A stretch of 64,000 nt of DNA from assembly GCA_031547595.1 (NCBI GenBank), contig JAVBRU010000051.1:1-64000 (forward strand), in the 5' to 3' direction. The notes beneath the pieces were generated by a model. The model saw only the letters and a list, made by a program, of their open reading frames with translations, was not told the DNA's origin and ran no database searches. The translations under genes and the position numbers were made by a program. Positions within the stretch are counted from its first letter, which is position 1. Every line of letters starts with the position of its first letter. Positions 47,562-56,738 of the stretch are shown here, in pieces. The DNA is from JAVBRU01 sp031547595. GTDB lineage: Bacteria > Bacillota > Clostridia > Christensenellales > Aristaeellaceae.

Positions 47562-50350
47562 AAAAGCTGACCATCAACCGCATCGCCGCTGCGGGGCTGC
47601 GCACCAACAAGCGCGGCTACCTCAGCCTGGCGGTGGGGATTTTCTTATCGATCTTTTTGATCACCACCCTGTGCCTGTGCGCGCAGGGGCTGTATCTGGC
47701 GCAGGCGCAAAAGACCGCCGATCAATTTGGCTACGCCGATTGCTTTGTGCTGGACGCCCTGGAGCCTGTCAACGCAAAGCTGCGCGAAACCGACATGTTT
47801 GACAAGGCCGGAAGCATCATCATCACGGCGCGCGCCGCAGATACCGAGCAATACATCGGCTTTTATGACGATGCGGCAACCGAAATCATGAACCGTCATC
47901 TGGTAGAAGGCCGCCTGCCCGAAAAGCCCGGCGAAATCGCCATGGAGCTGAGCGCACTGGAGCCCCTGCGCCTGGATGCCAAGGTGGGCGATACCGTCAC
48001 CCTACGCTTCACCCCTATTGACGGGCAGACGGAAGAACGCAGCTTCACATTGGTGGGCATTTTGACAGAGCAAGCCAGTGTTTTCAACAACAGTGGCTAT
48101 GGCCTTATTACTTCATCCCGCACCTTTCTGCTCAAGTTCCCCTCCATCATGATGCATGAAGAAGAACCTGCCTTTTTGAGCGGCCGCTTGATACAGCACC
48201 GGGTGATGACATTAAAAGCTGGTTATACCCAACAAAACGCATCAGATTATTTTTACTATAACGATGGCTATTTTTGCATTCTCACAGCGGAAGGACGTCT
48301 AGAAAACTGGATCAATCTGATGCCTTCGCTAGATGGTAATGCCAACACAATTCTCACCTGGCTGATCATCCTGTTTACTGCGTTGATATTGGTTACCTGC
48401 GTGGGTATTTCTGGCGCGATGGAGGGGCAATTGGCCCGCAAAACCCAGGAGATTGGCATGCTGCGCGCGGTGGGCGCCACCAAGCGGCAAATCAAGCGCA
48501 TCTTTGGCCGCGAGGCGTATTTACTGGCACTGGTGATTGCGCCGCTGGCGGCTGTGGCAGGCTGCTTGGTCGCCTGGCTGCTCTCCACGCTGGCACCCGA
48601 TCAGCTAATTTTCTCCCTTTCGCCCATTCTGCTGATTCCCATCTTGCTGTTCTCCGTGCTGTGCATTTTGGTCTCTTCCGGGCTGCCGCTGCGGCGCGCG
48701 TGCGCCATTATGCCCATGGGCGTGCTGCGGAATACCGCGCTGATGCGCAAAACCAAGTCCTTCCGCAGCAAAAACAGCTTTGTCGTGCCACGCCTCATCG
48801 CCTGGCGGCAAAACCGGCTGCACCCGACCCGCCAATTGGGCGCAGGGGTGCTGGTGGGGCTAATGCTGATTCTGTCCATCCTGCTTGTGGTGGTAACCTC
48901 TATGTACTATCAGCCCCAGCTGTGGCAACCTGCGCCTTTTGAACTGTATTCCATGAATTTTCCTCAGACCGATGAGTTCAGCCGCTTTGCGTACAGGGAA
49001 ACACTGACGGAGCAGGATATCAACCAACTGAGGGCGCTGAACGGCGTCACCCGCGTAGACACCATCCGCAAGCAACAGGTCAGCCTTTTGATGGACACGG
49101 TGCCGGGTTATTTCCTTAGGAGTGAATCGGGTGACACGAAGTATACGCACCTAAAAACAGCCGAGCAGTACATAGCAGACATGCAGATCAACCTGGACAT
49201 GTGGTACCGCGGTAATCCCCCCCTCTCTGCCACGCAAAAGCAGAACATCCTTGAATCCTATATGGGCGTTTGGGAAAGAAGCTGCGCGAGGCATAACGAA
49301 GTGCGCGAGGTGCTAGACACCCCGAAAAACGTTATTGCCTACGAGCTGAGCGTCCTCTCCTTTGATGTTACGCGGCTCGCGCCCTTTGTGACGCAGGGCA
49401 AAATCGACATCCAGGCGCTGGATGAAGGCCGGCAGGTGCTGGTGTATGCCCCGGATATCTATGAGCTGTTTTTGCCCGAAAAAGATTACTATCAGAGAAC
49501 CTTCTATGAAGAACCCAAACAATGGACCTCTTGCAATAAAAATGATGCTTTTGCGGTGGGACAGGCGCTTTCCATAGCACAGCTGTTCACCTATGACGAA
49601 GCATTGTGGCGGGATATCATGCTTTACGAGCACACCAGCCCTCCCGCCGATGGCTATCAAAACTTTTATGCGCAAATGGACGCCCGAACTGCCACCACAT
49701 CGGTCGGCGCGGTGCTGTCCGGCAACACTTCCGGCGTAATGTACCTTTCCCCCTGCATCATCACCACCGAGCGGGGCATGCAGGCGCTGGGGCTGCGTCC
49801 GGGCGAGTATGACAGCGTCAACATCTATACCGTGGATGACCTGGACAAAGAGACCGAAACACAGTTGGCCCAGCGCATTGAGCGCATTGGCATGCGCGAC
49901 AGCAACATGCATTTTTATAACCGCCTGGAGCAGGCGCGGGAGAGCAGCATACAGCAGCAAAGCATTTTGCTGATCCTTAGCAGCATCATCGTGTTGTTCT
50001 TCGCCGTGTCCGTCAGCATGATCACCAGCGGTGTCACACGCAGAATCCGTGCCGATGTGCGCATGATTGGCACACTCCGCGCTGTGGGCGCGGACGAAAA
50101 GGCGATCATGGGTTGCTATCGGCTGCAGGTGACGCTCAGCGTGCTGGTGGGGCTTGTGATCAGCGGTATTTTCCTGCTGGTGATGGTTTTGATTGAATAT
50201 GAAACTCTTTTCCGCAGCGCCATTTTTCTCATCCTGCTCGTCGTGTCCGGCTTTGCCGCCCTGTGCCTGCTGGCCTGCCAAGGGGTGCTGCGCCTGCGCA
50301 TCCGCGAAACCATGCGCCGCAGCATTGTAGAAAATATCAGGGAGCTGTAA
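47558..50350 (+). CDS. Large FtsX-type ABC transporter permease
   Basis: The 930-residue protein has an N-terminal membrane segment (about 20-44), an extracellular domain, a first FtsX block (about 270-400; LVTCVGISGAMEGQLARKTQ, EIGMLRAVGATKRQIKRIFG), a central membrane segment near 430 and a large second extracellular domain (about 450-780). A second FtsX block lies at the C-terminus (SIIVLFFAVSVSMITSGVTR, VRMIGTLRAVGADEKAIMGC). Both blocks carry the xLRAVGA signature. The order is that of BceB-like or MacB-duplicated permeases. It is followed 4 bases later by a secreted accessory protein. Confidence 0.88.
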   Translation: MKKLTINRIAAAGLRTNKRGYLSLAVGIFLSIFLITTLCLCAQGLYLAQAQKTADQFGYADCFVLDALEPVNAKLRETDMFDKAGSIIITARAADTEQYIGFYDDAATEIMNRHLVEGRLPEKPGEIAMELSALEPLRLDAKVGDTVTLRFTPIDGQTEERSFTLVGILTEQASVFNNSGYGLITSSRTFLLKFPSIMMHEEEPAFLSGRLIQHRVMTLKAGYTQQNASDYFYYNDGYFCILTAEGRLENWINLMPSLDGNANTILTWLIILFTALILVTCVGISGAMEGQLARKTQEIGMLRAVGATKRQIKRIFGREAYLLALVIAPLAAVAGCLVAWLLSTLAPDQLIFSLSPILLIPILLFSVLCILVSSGLPLRRACAIMPMGVLRNTALMRKTKSFRSKNSFVVPRLIAWRQNRLHPTRQLGAGVLVGLMLILSILLVVVTSMYYQPQLWQPAPFELYSMNFPQTDEFSRFAYRETLTEQDINQLRALNGVTRVDTIRKQQVSLLMDTVPGYFLRSESGDTKYTHLKTAEQYIADMQINLDMWYRGNPPLSATQKQNILESYMGVWERSCARHNEVREVLDTPKNVIAYELSVLSFDVTRLAPFVTQGKIDIQALDEGRQVLVYAPDIYELFLPEKDYYQRTFYEEPKQWTSCNKNDAFAVGQALSIAQLFTYDEALWRDIMLYEHTSPPADGYQNFYAQMDARTATTSVGAVLSGNTSGVMYLSPCIITTERGMQALGLRPGEYDSVNIYTVDDLDKETETQLAQRIERIGMRDSNMHFYNRLEQARESSIQQQSILLILSSIIVLFFAVSVSMITSGVTRRIRADVRMIGTLRAVGADEKAIMGCYRLQVTLSVLVGLVISGIFLLVMVLIEYETLFRSAIFLILLVVSGFAALCLLACQGVLRLRIRETMRRSIVENIREL

Positions 50351-50353
50351 GAA

Positions 50354-51619
50354 ATGAAAAGAGTATTCGGGATATGCCTGCTGGCGCTGCTTCTGCCCCT
50401 GTGCGCGCTGGCGGCGGATTTTGATCTGGACGAAACGGCGGTTTTTACCGGGATGAACTCCCGCTCCTGGCTGCAGGGGTACGAGCCGACCATTCAAACA
50501 GACGTGTTGACCCTGTGCATGCCCATCACCTCCCAGTGGGCGACAGGCAGAATCACTGCCACCTTGATACCGGCCAACGAAGCTATTTCGCCCTTTCGCC
50601 CGCAGGATTTCTCGCTGGGTGTTTCCCCTGTCAACGGTGTGTATCAGGTGACGCTGGCATTGAAGCTGCACAAAACCCGCCAGAACGGCGATTATGCGTG
50701 CACCCTGCGTGTTGAGGGGAAAGATGCTGAAGGAAACTGGCTGGTTACCGATTTCCCCTTGACCATCCGCATCCGTGATGGGCAAAGCGCCGGCATAGTG
50801 CAAAGGCCGCTGCTGTCCAATGTTTCGGGCACATTTAAGACCGGCGAAGCCGCCCTGTTCACCGCCACGCTGACCAACCCCAGCGCGTACTGCGAAATGA
50901 CGGATATCCTGATGACGGTCAGCGATGCCTCCGGCGATATCCTGCCCTCCGGCTCTAACAAGCTGGTGCTGCCTACCCTCTTGCCTGGCGAAAGCACGCA
51001 AATCGCTTACCCCCTCACCGTGCTGCCCGGTGCCAAGATATCACCGCACACCTTGATTGTGGATATATCCTACAGGGCCTTGGAGCAGCCGCATAGCTGG
51101 CAGGAGAGCTTCACCCTGCCCGTCATCCAGGACATCCGCCTGGAGCACGGCGGCATCGAAATGGCGACTAGCGTCATTCAGGGCGATATGGCCACGCTGT
51201 CCCTGCCGCTGATGAACCTTGGAAAAGGCGACCTCAAAAACGTGATGGTCACCTTATCCCTGCCCGGGATTACCGAGCGGCAGAGTGTGCTGGTGGGCGC
51301 CATCGCCTCCGGCGAAAGCAAGCAGGCCAAGCTGACCTTCCGCCCAGGCAGCGCCGTCCTTGGCGAAGTGAGCGGCGAGGTGACCGTCACCGGCGAGGAT
51401 ACTTGGGGCAACCCTACGGAATTCTCCCTGCCTGTAGCCATCACAGTGGAAGCCTCTGCACCCACAGCCGCGCCCACCGTGCTGGCGCAGGAAAAAGAAA
51501 CCTCCAACAAGCTCACCTATATCCTCGGCGCTGTGTGCGGTCTGCTGGCACTGCTGCTCATTGCCCAAGGCATCTGGCTGAAAAGCAAAATCAACCGCTT
51601 GGAGGAAGAGAAGCTGTGA
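50354..51619 (+). CDS. Secreted, membrane-anchored beta-sandwich protein of the transporter operon
   Basis: The 421-residue protein has a signal peptide (residues 1-20). Two or three Ig-like beta-sandwich domains follow (GTFKTGEAALFTATLTNPSA near 172, MATLSLPLMNLGKGDLKNVM near 280), resembling CARDB/NEW3 modules. A C-terminal membrane anchor lies near 388-410 (YILGAVCGLLALLLIAQGIW) before a short charged tail. It lies 4 bases after the permease and so belongs to the transporter operon. It may bind substrate or contact the permease outside the cell. The domain names are by pattern only. Confidence 0.7.
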   Translation: MKRVFGICLLALLLPLCALAADFDLDETAVFTGMNSRSWLQGYEPTIQTDVLTLCMPITSQWATGRITATLIPANEAISPFRPQDFSLGVSPVNGVYQVTLALKLHKTRQNGDYACTLRVEGKDAEGNWLVTDFPLTIRIRDGQSAGIVQRPLLSNVSGTFKTGEAALFTATLTNPSAYCEMTDILMTVSDASGDILPSGSNKLVLPTLLPGESTQIAYPLTVLPGAKISPHTLIVDISYRALEQPHSWQESFTLPVIQDIRLEHGGIEMATSVIQGDMATLSLPLMNLGKGDLKNVMVTLSLPGITERQSVLVGAIASGESKQAKLTFRPGSAVLGEVSGEVTVTGEDTWGNPTEFSLPVAITVEASAPTAAPTVLAQEKETSNKLTYILGAVCGLLALLLIAQGIWLKSKINRLEEEKL

Positions 51620-51631
51620 GAAGGGGGCACG

Positions 51632-51954
51632 CTGGGGGCTTCTCGCCCCCAGAAACCTCTTCCACCTCAATCGTCGCGCTGCTTCGCTGCCGCTTGCATC
51701 GCTCGTTTCGGTGTCCGGCTTCACCTCGCTTCATCTGCCACTGGCAGCGCTCGGTTCCGCCGCTCGGCAGGGAGCAGTGCTCCCTGCACCCCCACTTCTG
51801 AATAATCAGAATACTCAAACACACTACCCATCCCGTGTCCTTCCAAGCTGCATAAAAAAAGGGCATCTTCGCACACGCAAGATGTCCTTTTTTCATAAGC
51901 GAGGTGCAGGAGATGAAATCTCCTGCCGAGGGGTTCGGGGACGAGGAGCCCCCG
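51632..51954. repeat. Second hairpin array after the transporter operon
   Basis: Several inverted repeats crowd this 320-base gap: 51632-51652 (8-bp stem), 51735-51747 (CTGCC-ACT-GGCAG), 51767-51787 (10-bp arms around one base), 51796-51811 (TTCTGA-ATAA-TCAGAA), the terminator at 51854-51893, 51906-51926 (GCAGGAGAT-GAA-ATCTCCTGC) and 51936-51954 (CGGGG/CCCCG). No supported gene lies in 51620-51967. Confidence 0.75.
51854..51893. terminator. Bidirectional terminator between the transporter operon and a lipoprotein gene
   Basis: AAAAGGGCATCTT and AAGATGTCCTTTT pair around CGCACACGC, with A7 before and T6 after. Either strand ends in a T run, so it can end the plus-strand transporter operon and the minus-strand lipoprotein gene. 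Confidence 0.85.
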
Positions 51955-51967
51955 CGTCTCCTCTTCT

Positions 51968-52258
51968 TCACCCTCTGTCGTTGTACTTTTTGCGCACCAG
52001 CGAGAGCCCGCCAAAGCCGCTGATGATAGCAGCGTAATAGCCCAGGTTGTAAAAAAAGCCGACGTTGTACACTTCGTATATGCCGGTGTTTTTGTTAAAC
52101 AGCGAATAAATCAGCGAGAATGGCGCAATCCAGCCATGCCAGATGCCCGAGAAGAAACCGGCGGGTTTATCAATCGAATTAGCGCCATCCCCCGGCACAC
52201 AGCCCGACAGGCACAGGCAAACCAACACAAGCAACCCAATCAAAGCAATTTTCTTCAT
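51968..52258 (-). CDS. Small lipoprotein of unknown function
   Basis: The 96-residue protein has a lipoprotein signal peptide, MKKIALIGLLVLVCLCLSGC, with the lipobox L-S-G-C at residues 17-20. The mature part has GIWHGWIAPFSLIYSLF and YNVGFFYNLGYYAAIISGF, then an R-K-K-Y-N tail, so it may also carry one weak membrane helix. Small lipoproteins of this pattern (GxWHGxIxPxSL) are common in bacteria without known function. Promoter TTGTGA-17-TATAAT lies just upstream. Confidence 0.8.
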   Translation of the reverse strand: MKKIALIGLLVLVCLCLSGCVPGDGANSIDKPAGFFSGIWHGWIAPFSLIYSLFNKNTGIYEVYNVGFFYNLGYYAAIISGFGGLSLVRKKYNDRG

Positions 52259-52292
52259 ACACTCGCCCCCTCAACACAAATAACACGTCATA

Positions 52293-52321
52293 ATTATACA
52301 CCACATAGGCAAAATTCACAA
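52293..52321 (-). promoter_or_regulatory. Promoter of the small lipoprotein gene
   Basis: TTGTGA (52321-52316), a 17-base spacer and TATAAT (52298-52293) on the minus strand, between the reductase stop (52323) and the lipoprotein ATG (52258). Confidence 0.65.
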
Positions 52322-52322
52322 C

Positions 52323-53018
52323 TCAAAACGGGCGTTTTGCAAAAAACCCTTTTTCCACCCAATGCTGATAAGGATAGGCGTCCTTGCCGACATATTTTTT
52401 GAGGATAAATTTCGACATATAGTACATGCCGAGGGTGGAGAGGTACGGCCGCCGTTTGCGCGCATGATAAAATGCATCAGCCGCTTTTTGCAGCTTCCGC
52501 TCTGTCTTTTGTTTCTTTTTGAGGGGCATTTTATCCCATTGATCGGTGAACAGCCGGATACCCAGCGCATCCACGCGGTTGACACCCCAGTTTTTGAGGT
52601 ACCGCCTGATGGGAGCAATGGCGGCGGCGGAACCTGCCGCCGTGGTGAGAACAAATGCCTTTTTACCAAACAATTCTGATCTTGGCAGCACATTCAGCGT
52701 CAAAAAATCCAGATGATCCAGCAGCGTTTTCATCCCGGCAGACATGCTGCACGCCCCATGATGCGGCGTGGCAAACACCAGCGCGTCCGCCTGCAAAAGT
52801 GCCTCCAGAAGCGGCGTCACATACTGTGCATGCGGGCATTTCTCGCTGGGGTGGGAAAAGCACACCTGGCATCCCAGGCAAAACACAGGCAGGGCTTCGG
52901 GCAGAAAAAACTCTGTGCACTGCACATCGCTATGCTTTTGAAGCGCGTCCAGGAATATTCGCGTCGCTTTATAGGTATTGCCCTTGCGCGGGCTGCCGTG
53001 GAAAATGGCTACCTTCAT
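52323..53018 (-). CDS. Flavodoxin-fold NAD(P)H-dependent oxidoreductase
   Basis: The 231-residue protein has the FMN phosphate loop GSPRKGNTYKAT at residues 9-20, a Cys set in PVFCLGCQVCFSHPSEKCPH near 45-65 that looks like an iron-sulfur or disulfide site of the iron-sulfur flavoprotein group, and ADALVFATPHHGACSMSAGM near 77-96. The C-terminal 60 residues are Lys-rich. Such enzymes reduce quinones, nitro compounds or iron-sulfur carriers. It is on its own, with a TATAAT about 35 bases above the start. Confidence 0.82.
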   Translation of the reverse strand: MKVAIFHGSPRKGNTYKATRIFLDALQKHSDVQCTEFFLPEALPVFCLGCQVCFSHPSEKCPHAQYVTPLLEALLQADALVFATPHHGACSMSAGMKTLLDHLDFLTLNVLPRSELFGKKAFVLTTAAGSAAAIAPIRRYLKNWGVNRVDALGIRLFTDQWDKMPLKKKQKTERKLQKAADAFYHARKRRPYLSTLGMYYMSKFILKKYVGKDAYPYQHWVEKGFFAKRPF

Positions 53019-53076
53019 GCTTTCACCCTTCCCCCCTGTTCATTGTGCCCATTATATCAAAAAGACGATTTTTTTC

Positions 53077-53151
53077 TATAAGGCTATAGAAATCAAAGCG
53101 CTGTGCGAAATATTTGGCATCAGCGCCGATGAACTGATATTCGGTGCTTAA
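53077..53151 (+). pseudogene. 3' fragment of an XRE-type helix-turn-helix regulator
   Basis: About 24 codons on the plus strand read KAIEIKALCEIFGISADELI then FGA and a stop. This is the typical end of an XRE/HTH_3 domain (L-x-x-I-x-x-x-F-G-V-S-x-D-E-L). No start or first helices are present. It is a gene remnant in the 53019-53193 gap. Confidence 0.55.
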
Positions 53152-53193
53152 TCCTTCTGCACTGAAGGGCAATATAGTAATCCGAGTTTTTCC

Positions 53194-54012
53194 CTATGAA
53201 AGGAACTCCTCCCTGAGGCTCACCCCAAAGTCCCGCGCAATGGCGCGCAGGTTATCATCAGTGATCGTTTGCAGCACGGCCTTGCCGCTGGCAAGCACGC
53301 GCATATAGATATCCGCCGCTTTTTCGATGGTGTGCATCAGGCCAAAGGTGATGTCAAAATCCGGCCCGGAGGCAAACAGCCCGTGATGTGCCCACACAGC
53401 CGCGTCATATTCCTGCATCAGCTTGCTGGTGGCCAGGGCGATATCCGCACCGCCGGGCACCATCCAGTCCACCACGCCCACGCCGCCGGGGAACACCACC
53501 GGGCATTCTGTGGCGCTTTGCCACAGCGCACGGGAAAATTCCTTCGCCGTCAGCGGCAAAATATACGTCATGGCAATGATCGCAGGGGTATGCGCGTGAT
53601 AGATCACGCGGTATGCACCGTTTGTGGCAGACTTTCGCACAGAGTGGTTCATCACATGGCTGGGGAACTCGCTGGTGGGGCGTCCGCCCTTTACCAAACC
53701 CCACACAATACGGAACGCGTTGCCGGCATCATTCAGCTCGCAAATGCAGATGTTTTCCTCCGGGCACAGCGCGACGTTGCGAAAGAACTTGCCGCTGCCT
53801 GTGGCGATAAAGAATTCTCCCGCCAGATTGGCCGCCGTCACGCCCAGCGGCACCCATGTGCCGGGGGCTTGCGCAAAAAATGGCCTGCACTGCGCAACTT
53901 CTTCGTCCTTCATGCGGTAGGTCAGGTTGCCGCCGTTGCGCTCGTGCCAGCCCTGGTTCCAGCCATCCTCGCATGCGCGGACAAACTGCTCAATAATCTG
54001 TATATCTTTCAT
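53194..54012 (-). CDS. rhaD: L-rhamnulose-1-phosphate aldolase
   Basis: The 272-residue class II aldolase has the zinc-binding His pair in IYHAHTPAIIAM near residue 140, a third His in WAHHGLFASG near 210, and GGNLTYRM near 28 with TGSGKFFRN near 72, as in the RhaD/FucA family. It cleaves L-rhamnulose 1-phosphate to dihydroxyacetone phosphate and L-lactaldehyde. The length matches E. coli RhaD (274). It is the last gene of the rhamnose set and follows rhaA by 2 bases. Confidence 0.95.
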   Translation of the reverse strand: MKDIQIIEQFVRACEDGWNQGWHERNGGNLTYRMKDEEVAQCRPFFAQAPGTWVPLGVTAANLAGEFFIATGSGKFFRNVALCPEENICICELNDAGNAFRIVWGLVKGGRPTSEFPSHVMNHSVRKSATNGAYRVIYHAHTPAIIAMTYILPLTAKEFSRALWQSATECPVVFPGGVGVVDWMVPGGADIALATSKLMQEYDAAVWAHHGLFASGPDFDITFGLMHTIEKAADIYMRVLASGKAVLQTITDDNLRAIARDFGVSLREEFLS

Positions 54013-54014
54013 TT

Positions 54015-55250
54015 TTATTGCCTCTCATTCAACACTGTTTTTTCGTAATTGCACACCGTTTGGAACCATCCTTCGTTTTCCGGCACGTTCTGTCGTCTGC
54101 AATACTCTTCCCAAACGGCGCCAAAAGGCAGGGTTTTGATCTCCTCTTGCAGCATCAGCAGCTCCGTATAAGACGCCGTTTGCTGCAAGTTTTTCAAATA
54201 ATGATGCGGCATCAGCAGCGCATACAGCAGCGCTTTTTGCATATTGCGCGTGCCTATCACCCATGCGGCCACGCGGTTGATGGACGCGTCAAAGAAGTCC
54301 AGCCCAATCATCACTTTGCTGATGGCATCGTTTCGCACGATTTCGCAGGCAAGTTCCCGCAGCTCATCATCCAGACGCACCACATGATCGCTGTCCCAGC
54401 GCACGGCACGGGTCACATGCAGGGGGATCTTATCAAAGAAGCAAAGAAGTGCCGGGATTTTATCGCTGATCACCTCGGTAGGGTGATAATGGCCGCTGTC
54501 CAGCAGGTTGTACACGCCGGGATGGGTGGCAGCATAAGCAGTGTAAAACTCACTGCTACCCACAGTGTAGGCCTCCAGGCCGATGCCAAACACTTTGCTT
54601 TCCACGCAGTCCACTACACCATCAAGCTTTTCGGCAAAAATTTGATCCAGCGAATCCTTTAGCAGCAGCCGGGGTGCCATCCTGTCGGCAGGCACGTCCT
54701 TCAGGCCGTCGGGAATCCACACATTGCACAGGCAAGGGCTGCCCTGCTCTTTGGCAAAATAGGCGGCGATGCGGCGGCAGGCGATGCCGTGGCGCACCCA
54801 GAAGGCGCGTATTTCCGGATCGGGGTGCGATAACGTCAAGCCGTTGGCCTTGGAGTGCGAGAAAAAGGTGGGATTGAAATCAATAGCGATGCCGTTCTTT
54901 TTGCCCCAATCCGCCCAGGCCTTGAAGTGCCGGGGGGCAAGCGCATCCCTGTCCGCTGTTTCACCGTTTTCAAACACGGCGTAGGAGGCATGCAGGTTGA
55001 TGCGTTTTTTGCCGGGGATCAGGCTGCAGGCCTTTTCAAAATCCGCGGTCAGCTCGGCAAAATTCCGCGCTTTGCCGGGATAGTTGCCGGTGGCCTGGAT
55101 GCCGCCGGTCAGCGCGCCCGCGTTCTCAAAGCCCGCCACATCATCCCCCTGCCAGCAATGAATGCTGATGGGGATGTCCTTCAATACTTCCAGGGCGCGA
55201 TCCACATCCACGCCCAGCTCCGCGTAGCGCCATTTTGCCCGTTGCAGCAT
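54015..55250 (-). CDS. rhaA: L-rhamnose isomerase
   Basis: The 411-residue protein matches RhaA over its length: SIHCWQGDDVAGFEN near residue 30, INLHASYAVFENG near 90, FNPTFFSHSKANGLTLSHPD near 130 and the metal site around LDSGHYHPTEVISDKI near 250. It converts L-rhamnose to L-rhamnulose. The ATG at 55250 has GGAGGG eight bases upstream. An earlier in-frame ATG overlaps rhaB and is less likely. It lies 13 bases after rhaB. Confidence 0.95.
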   Translation of the reverse strand: MLQRAKWRYAELGVDVDRALEVLKDIPISIHCWQGDDVAGFENAGALTGGIQATGNYPGKARNFAELTADFEKACSLIPGKKRINLHASYAVFENGETADRDALAPRHFKAWADWGKKNGIAIDFNPTFFSHSKANGLTLSHPDPEIRAFWVRHGIACRRIAAYFAKEQGSPCLCNVWIPDGLKDVPADRMAPRLLLKDSLDQIFAEKLDGVVDCVESKVFGIGLEAYTVGSSEFYTAYAATHPGVYNLLDSGHYHPTEVISDKIPALLCFFDKIPLHVTRAVRWDSDHVVRLDDELRELACEIVRNDAISKVMIGLDFFDASINRVAAWVIGTRNMQKALLYALLMPHHYLKNLQQTASYTELLMLQEEIKTLPFGAVWEEYCRRQNVPENEGWFQTVCNYEKTVLNERQ

Positions 55251-55263
55251 GTTTTTCCCTCCA

Positions 55264-56652
55264 TTATTGCGGTGTATAGGTTTCGATATCAAAGCTCTTG
55301 GCAATCATCTGCCGCGCGGTCTGCAGATCGGGGATTTCGCCCGCGGCCAGCATTTGCGCAAGGATGTTGCCCAGCGCCGTGCCCTCCGCAGGCCCCGCCA
55401 GCACGGGGATACGAAGCGCATTGGCCGTCCATTGGTTGAGCACCCGGTTCTGGCTGCCCCCGCCCACGATGTTCATGCTGGTGAAGCGCTTGCCGCACAG
55501 CGTTTGAAGCTGCGCCACGGCATTCTTGTAGCACCGCGCCAGGGAATGATACACACAGGCGTACAGCTCGCCATCCGTTTGGGGAAGGGGCTGCCCGGCT
55601 TCCCGCAGCGCGGCATGGATTTCTTCTATCATACTTTCCGGTGCCAGAAAGCGCGAGGCATTGGCATCAAAATACGCGGTAAAATCCACGTGTTCCGCCG
55701 CCATGTCTGCCATGCGGGCGAAGGTGTAGCGCTTGCCCTGCTCTTTGCGGATGCACTGCAAAATCCACATGCCCATGATGTTTTTGAGGTAGCGTATCTT
55801 GCCACCAAACCCGCCTTCGTTGGTGAAGCCCATCTGCTCGGATACGGCATCCGTCATAGGGACGACACTTTCCACGCCCAGCAGGCTCCACGTGCCGCTG
55901 GAAAGGTACACCGCATTTTCATCCCGGGCAGGAATTGCCATAAACGCGCTGCCCGTATCGTGCGCAGCAGGCAGCACCACCTTGCAGGGATAGCCGATTT
56001 CCGCTTCTATATCGGGCAAAAACCTGCCCAGCTCCGTGGCGGGCATGCTGATTTCCCCTTCGAACAACGACAGCGGAATGCCCGCCGCGTTCAAGATTTC
56101 CTTGCTCCACTGCCTGCTTTTTGCATCCAGCAGGGCAGAAGTGGACGCAATGGTATATTCGTTGCTCTTTTTTCCTGTCAAATAAAAATGCAGATAATCC
56201 GGCATCATCAGCAAGGCTCTGGCTTTGCCGAGTTCTTCCTTTTGCAAGCTCATCAGCTGATAGACCGTATTAAAAGGCTGCTTGGCAATGCCGGACAGCG
56301 CATAATGCCGGGAAAAAGGCAGCGTCTCCTCCAGCTTTTTGTCCATGCCCTGGGTGCGGCCGTCCCGGTATGCCACGGCGTCGCCGATGATCTGATCGCT
56401 TTCATCCAGCAGCACAAAATCCACACCCCAGGTATCGATACCAACACTGCCGGGCGCGGCACTCTTTGCGGCCTTCAGCCCCTCCAGCACATGAAAGCGC
56501 AGGGCATCCAAATCCCAGCACAAATGCCCCTCCTTCAGGGTGTAGCCATTGTCAAAACGGTAGACCTCCGTCAGCTTAATGCGCCCGTTTTGGATCGTCC
56601 CCAGGATATGCCGCCCGCTGGACGCGCCGATATCAATTGCCAAATACACCAT
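55264..56652 (-). CDS. rhaB: Rhamnulokinase
   Basis: The 462-residue FGGY-family kinase starts MVYLAIDIGASSGRHILG with the phosphate-1 loop. It has GIDTWGVDFVLLDE near residue 70, AAHDTGSAFMAIPARDE near 228 and NIVGGGSQNRVLNQWTANAL near 390 with the ATP-binding Gly-rich loop. It phosphorylates L-rhamnulose at C1. The ATG at 56652 has AGGATGGTGAG upstream, and the ATG at 56676 has no site. A terminator-like hairpin at the end of the regulator gene lies just upstream. Confidence 0.95.
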   Translation of the reverse strand: MVYLAIDIGASSGRHILGTIQNGRIKLTEVYRFDNGYTLKEGHLCWDLDALRFHVLEGLKAAKSAAPGSVGIDTWGVDFVLLDESDQIIGDAVAYRDGRTQGMDKKLEETLPFSRHYALSGIAKQPFNTVYQLMSLQKEELGKARALLMMPDYLHFYLTGKKSNEYTIASTSALLDAKSRQWSKEILNAAGIPLSLFEGEISMPATELGRFLPDIEAEIGYPCKVVLPAAHDTGSAFMAIPARDENAVYLSSGTWSLLGVESVVPMTDAVSEQMGFTNEGGFGGKIRYLKNIMGMWILQCIRKEQGKRYTFARMADMAAEHVDFTAYFDANASRFLAPESMIEEIHAALREAGQPLPQTDGELYACVYHSLARCYKNAVAQLQTLCGKRFTSMNIVGGGSQNRVLNQWTANALRIPVLAGPAEGTALGNILAQMLAAGEIPDLQTARQMIAKSFDIETYTPQ

Positions 56653-56702
56653 GATCTCACCATCCTGTTTCGTCATTAGAATAACAGATACTGCTCATAA
56701 TA

Positions 56703-56738
56703 AATAGGACGGAATTTTCACTTTTATTCCGTCCTATT
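56703..56738 (-). terminator. Terminator hairpin overlapping the araC-type gene stop
   Basis: AATAGGACGGAAT and ATTCCGTCCTATT form a perfect 13-bp stem that includes the regulator stop codon (56726-56724). On the minus strand TTTATTATG follows. It separates the regulator from rhaB and could make rhaBAD depend on its own promoter or on read-through. Confidence 0.7.

Noticed and set aside
49313..51001. A minus-strand open frame of about 560 codons opposite the permease and accessory genes
   Set aside because: Composition is of the shadow type and it spans the junction of two well-supported plus-strand genes.
55249..56679. A plus-strand open frame of about 476 codons opposite rhaB
   Set aside because: rhaB has full kinase motifs. 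The opposing frame has none and no start signal.
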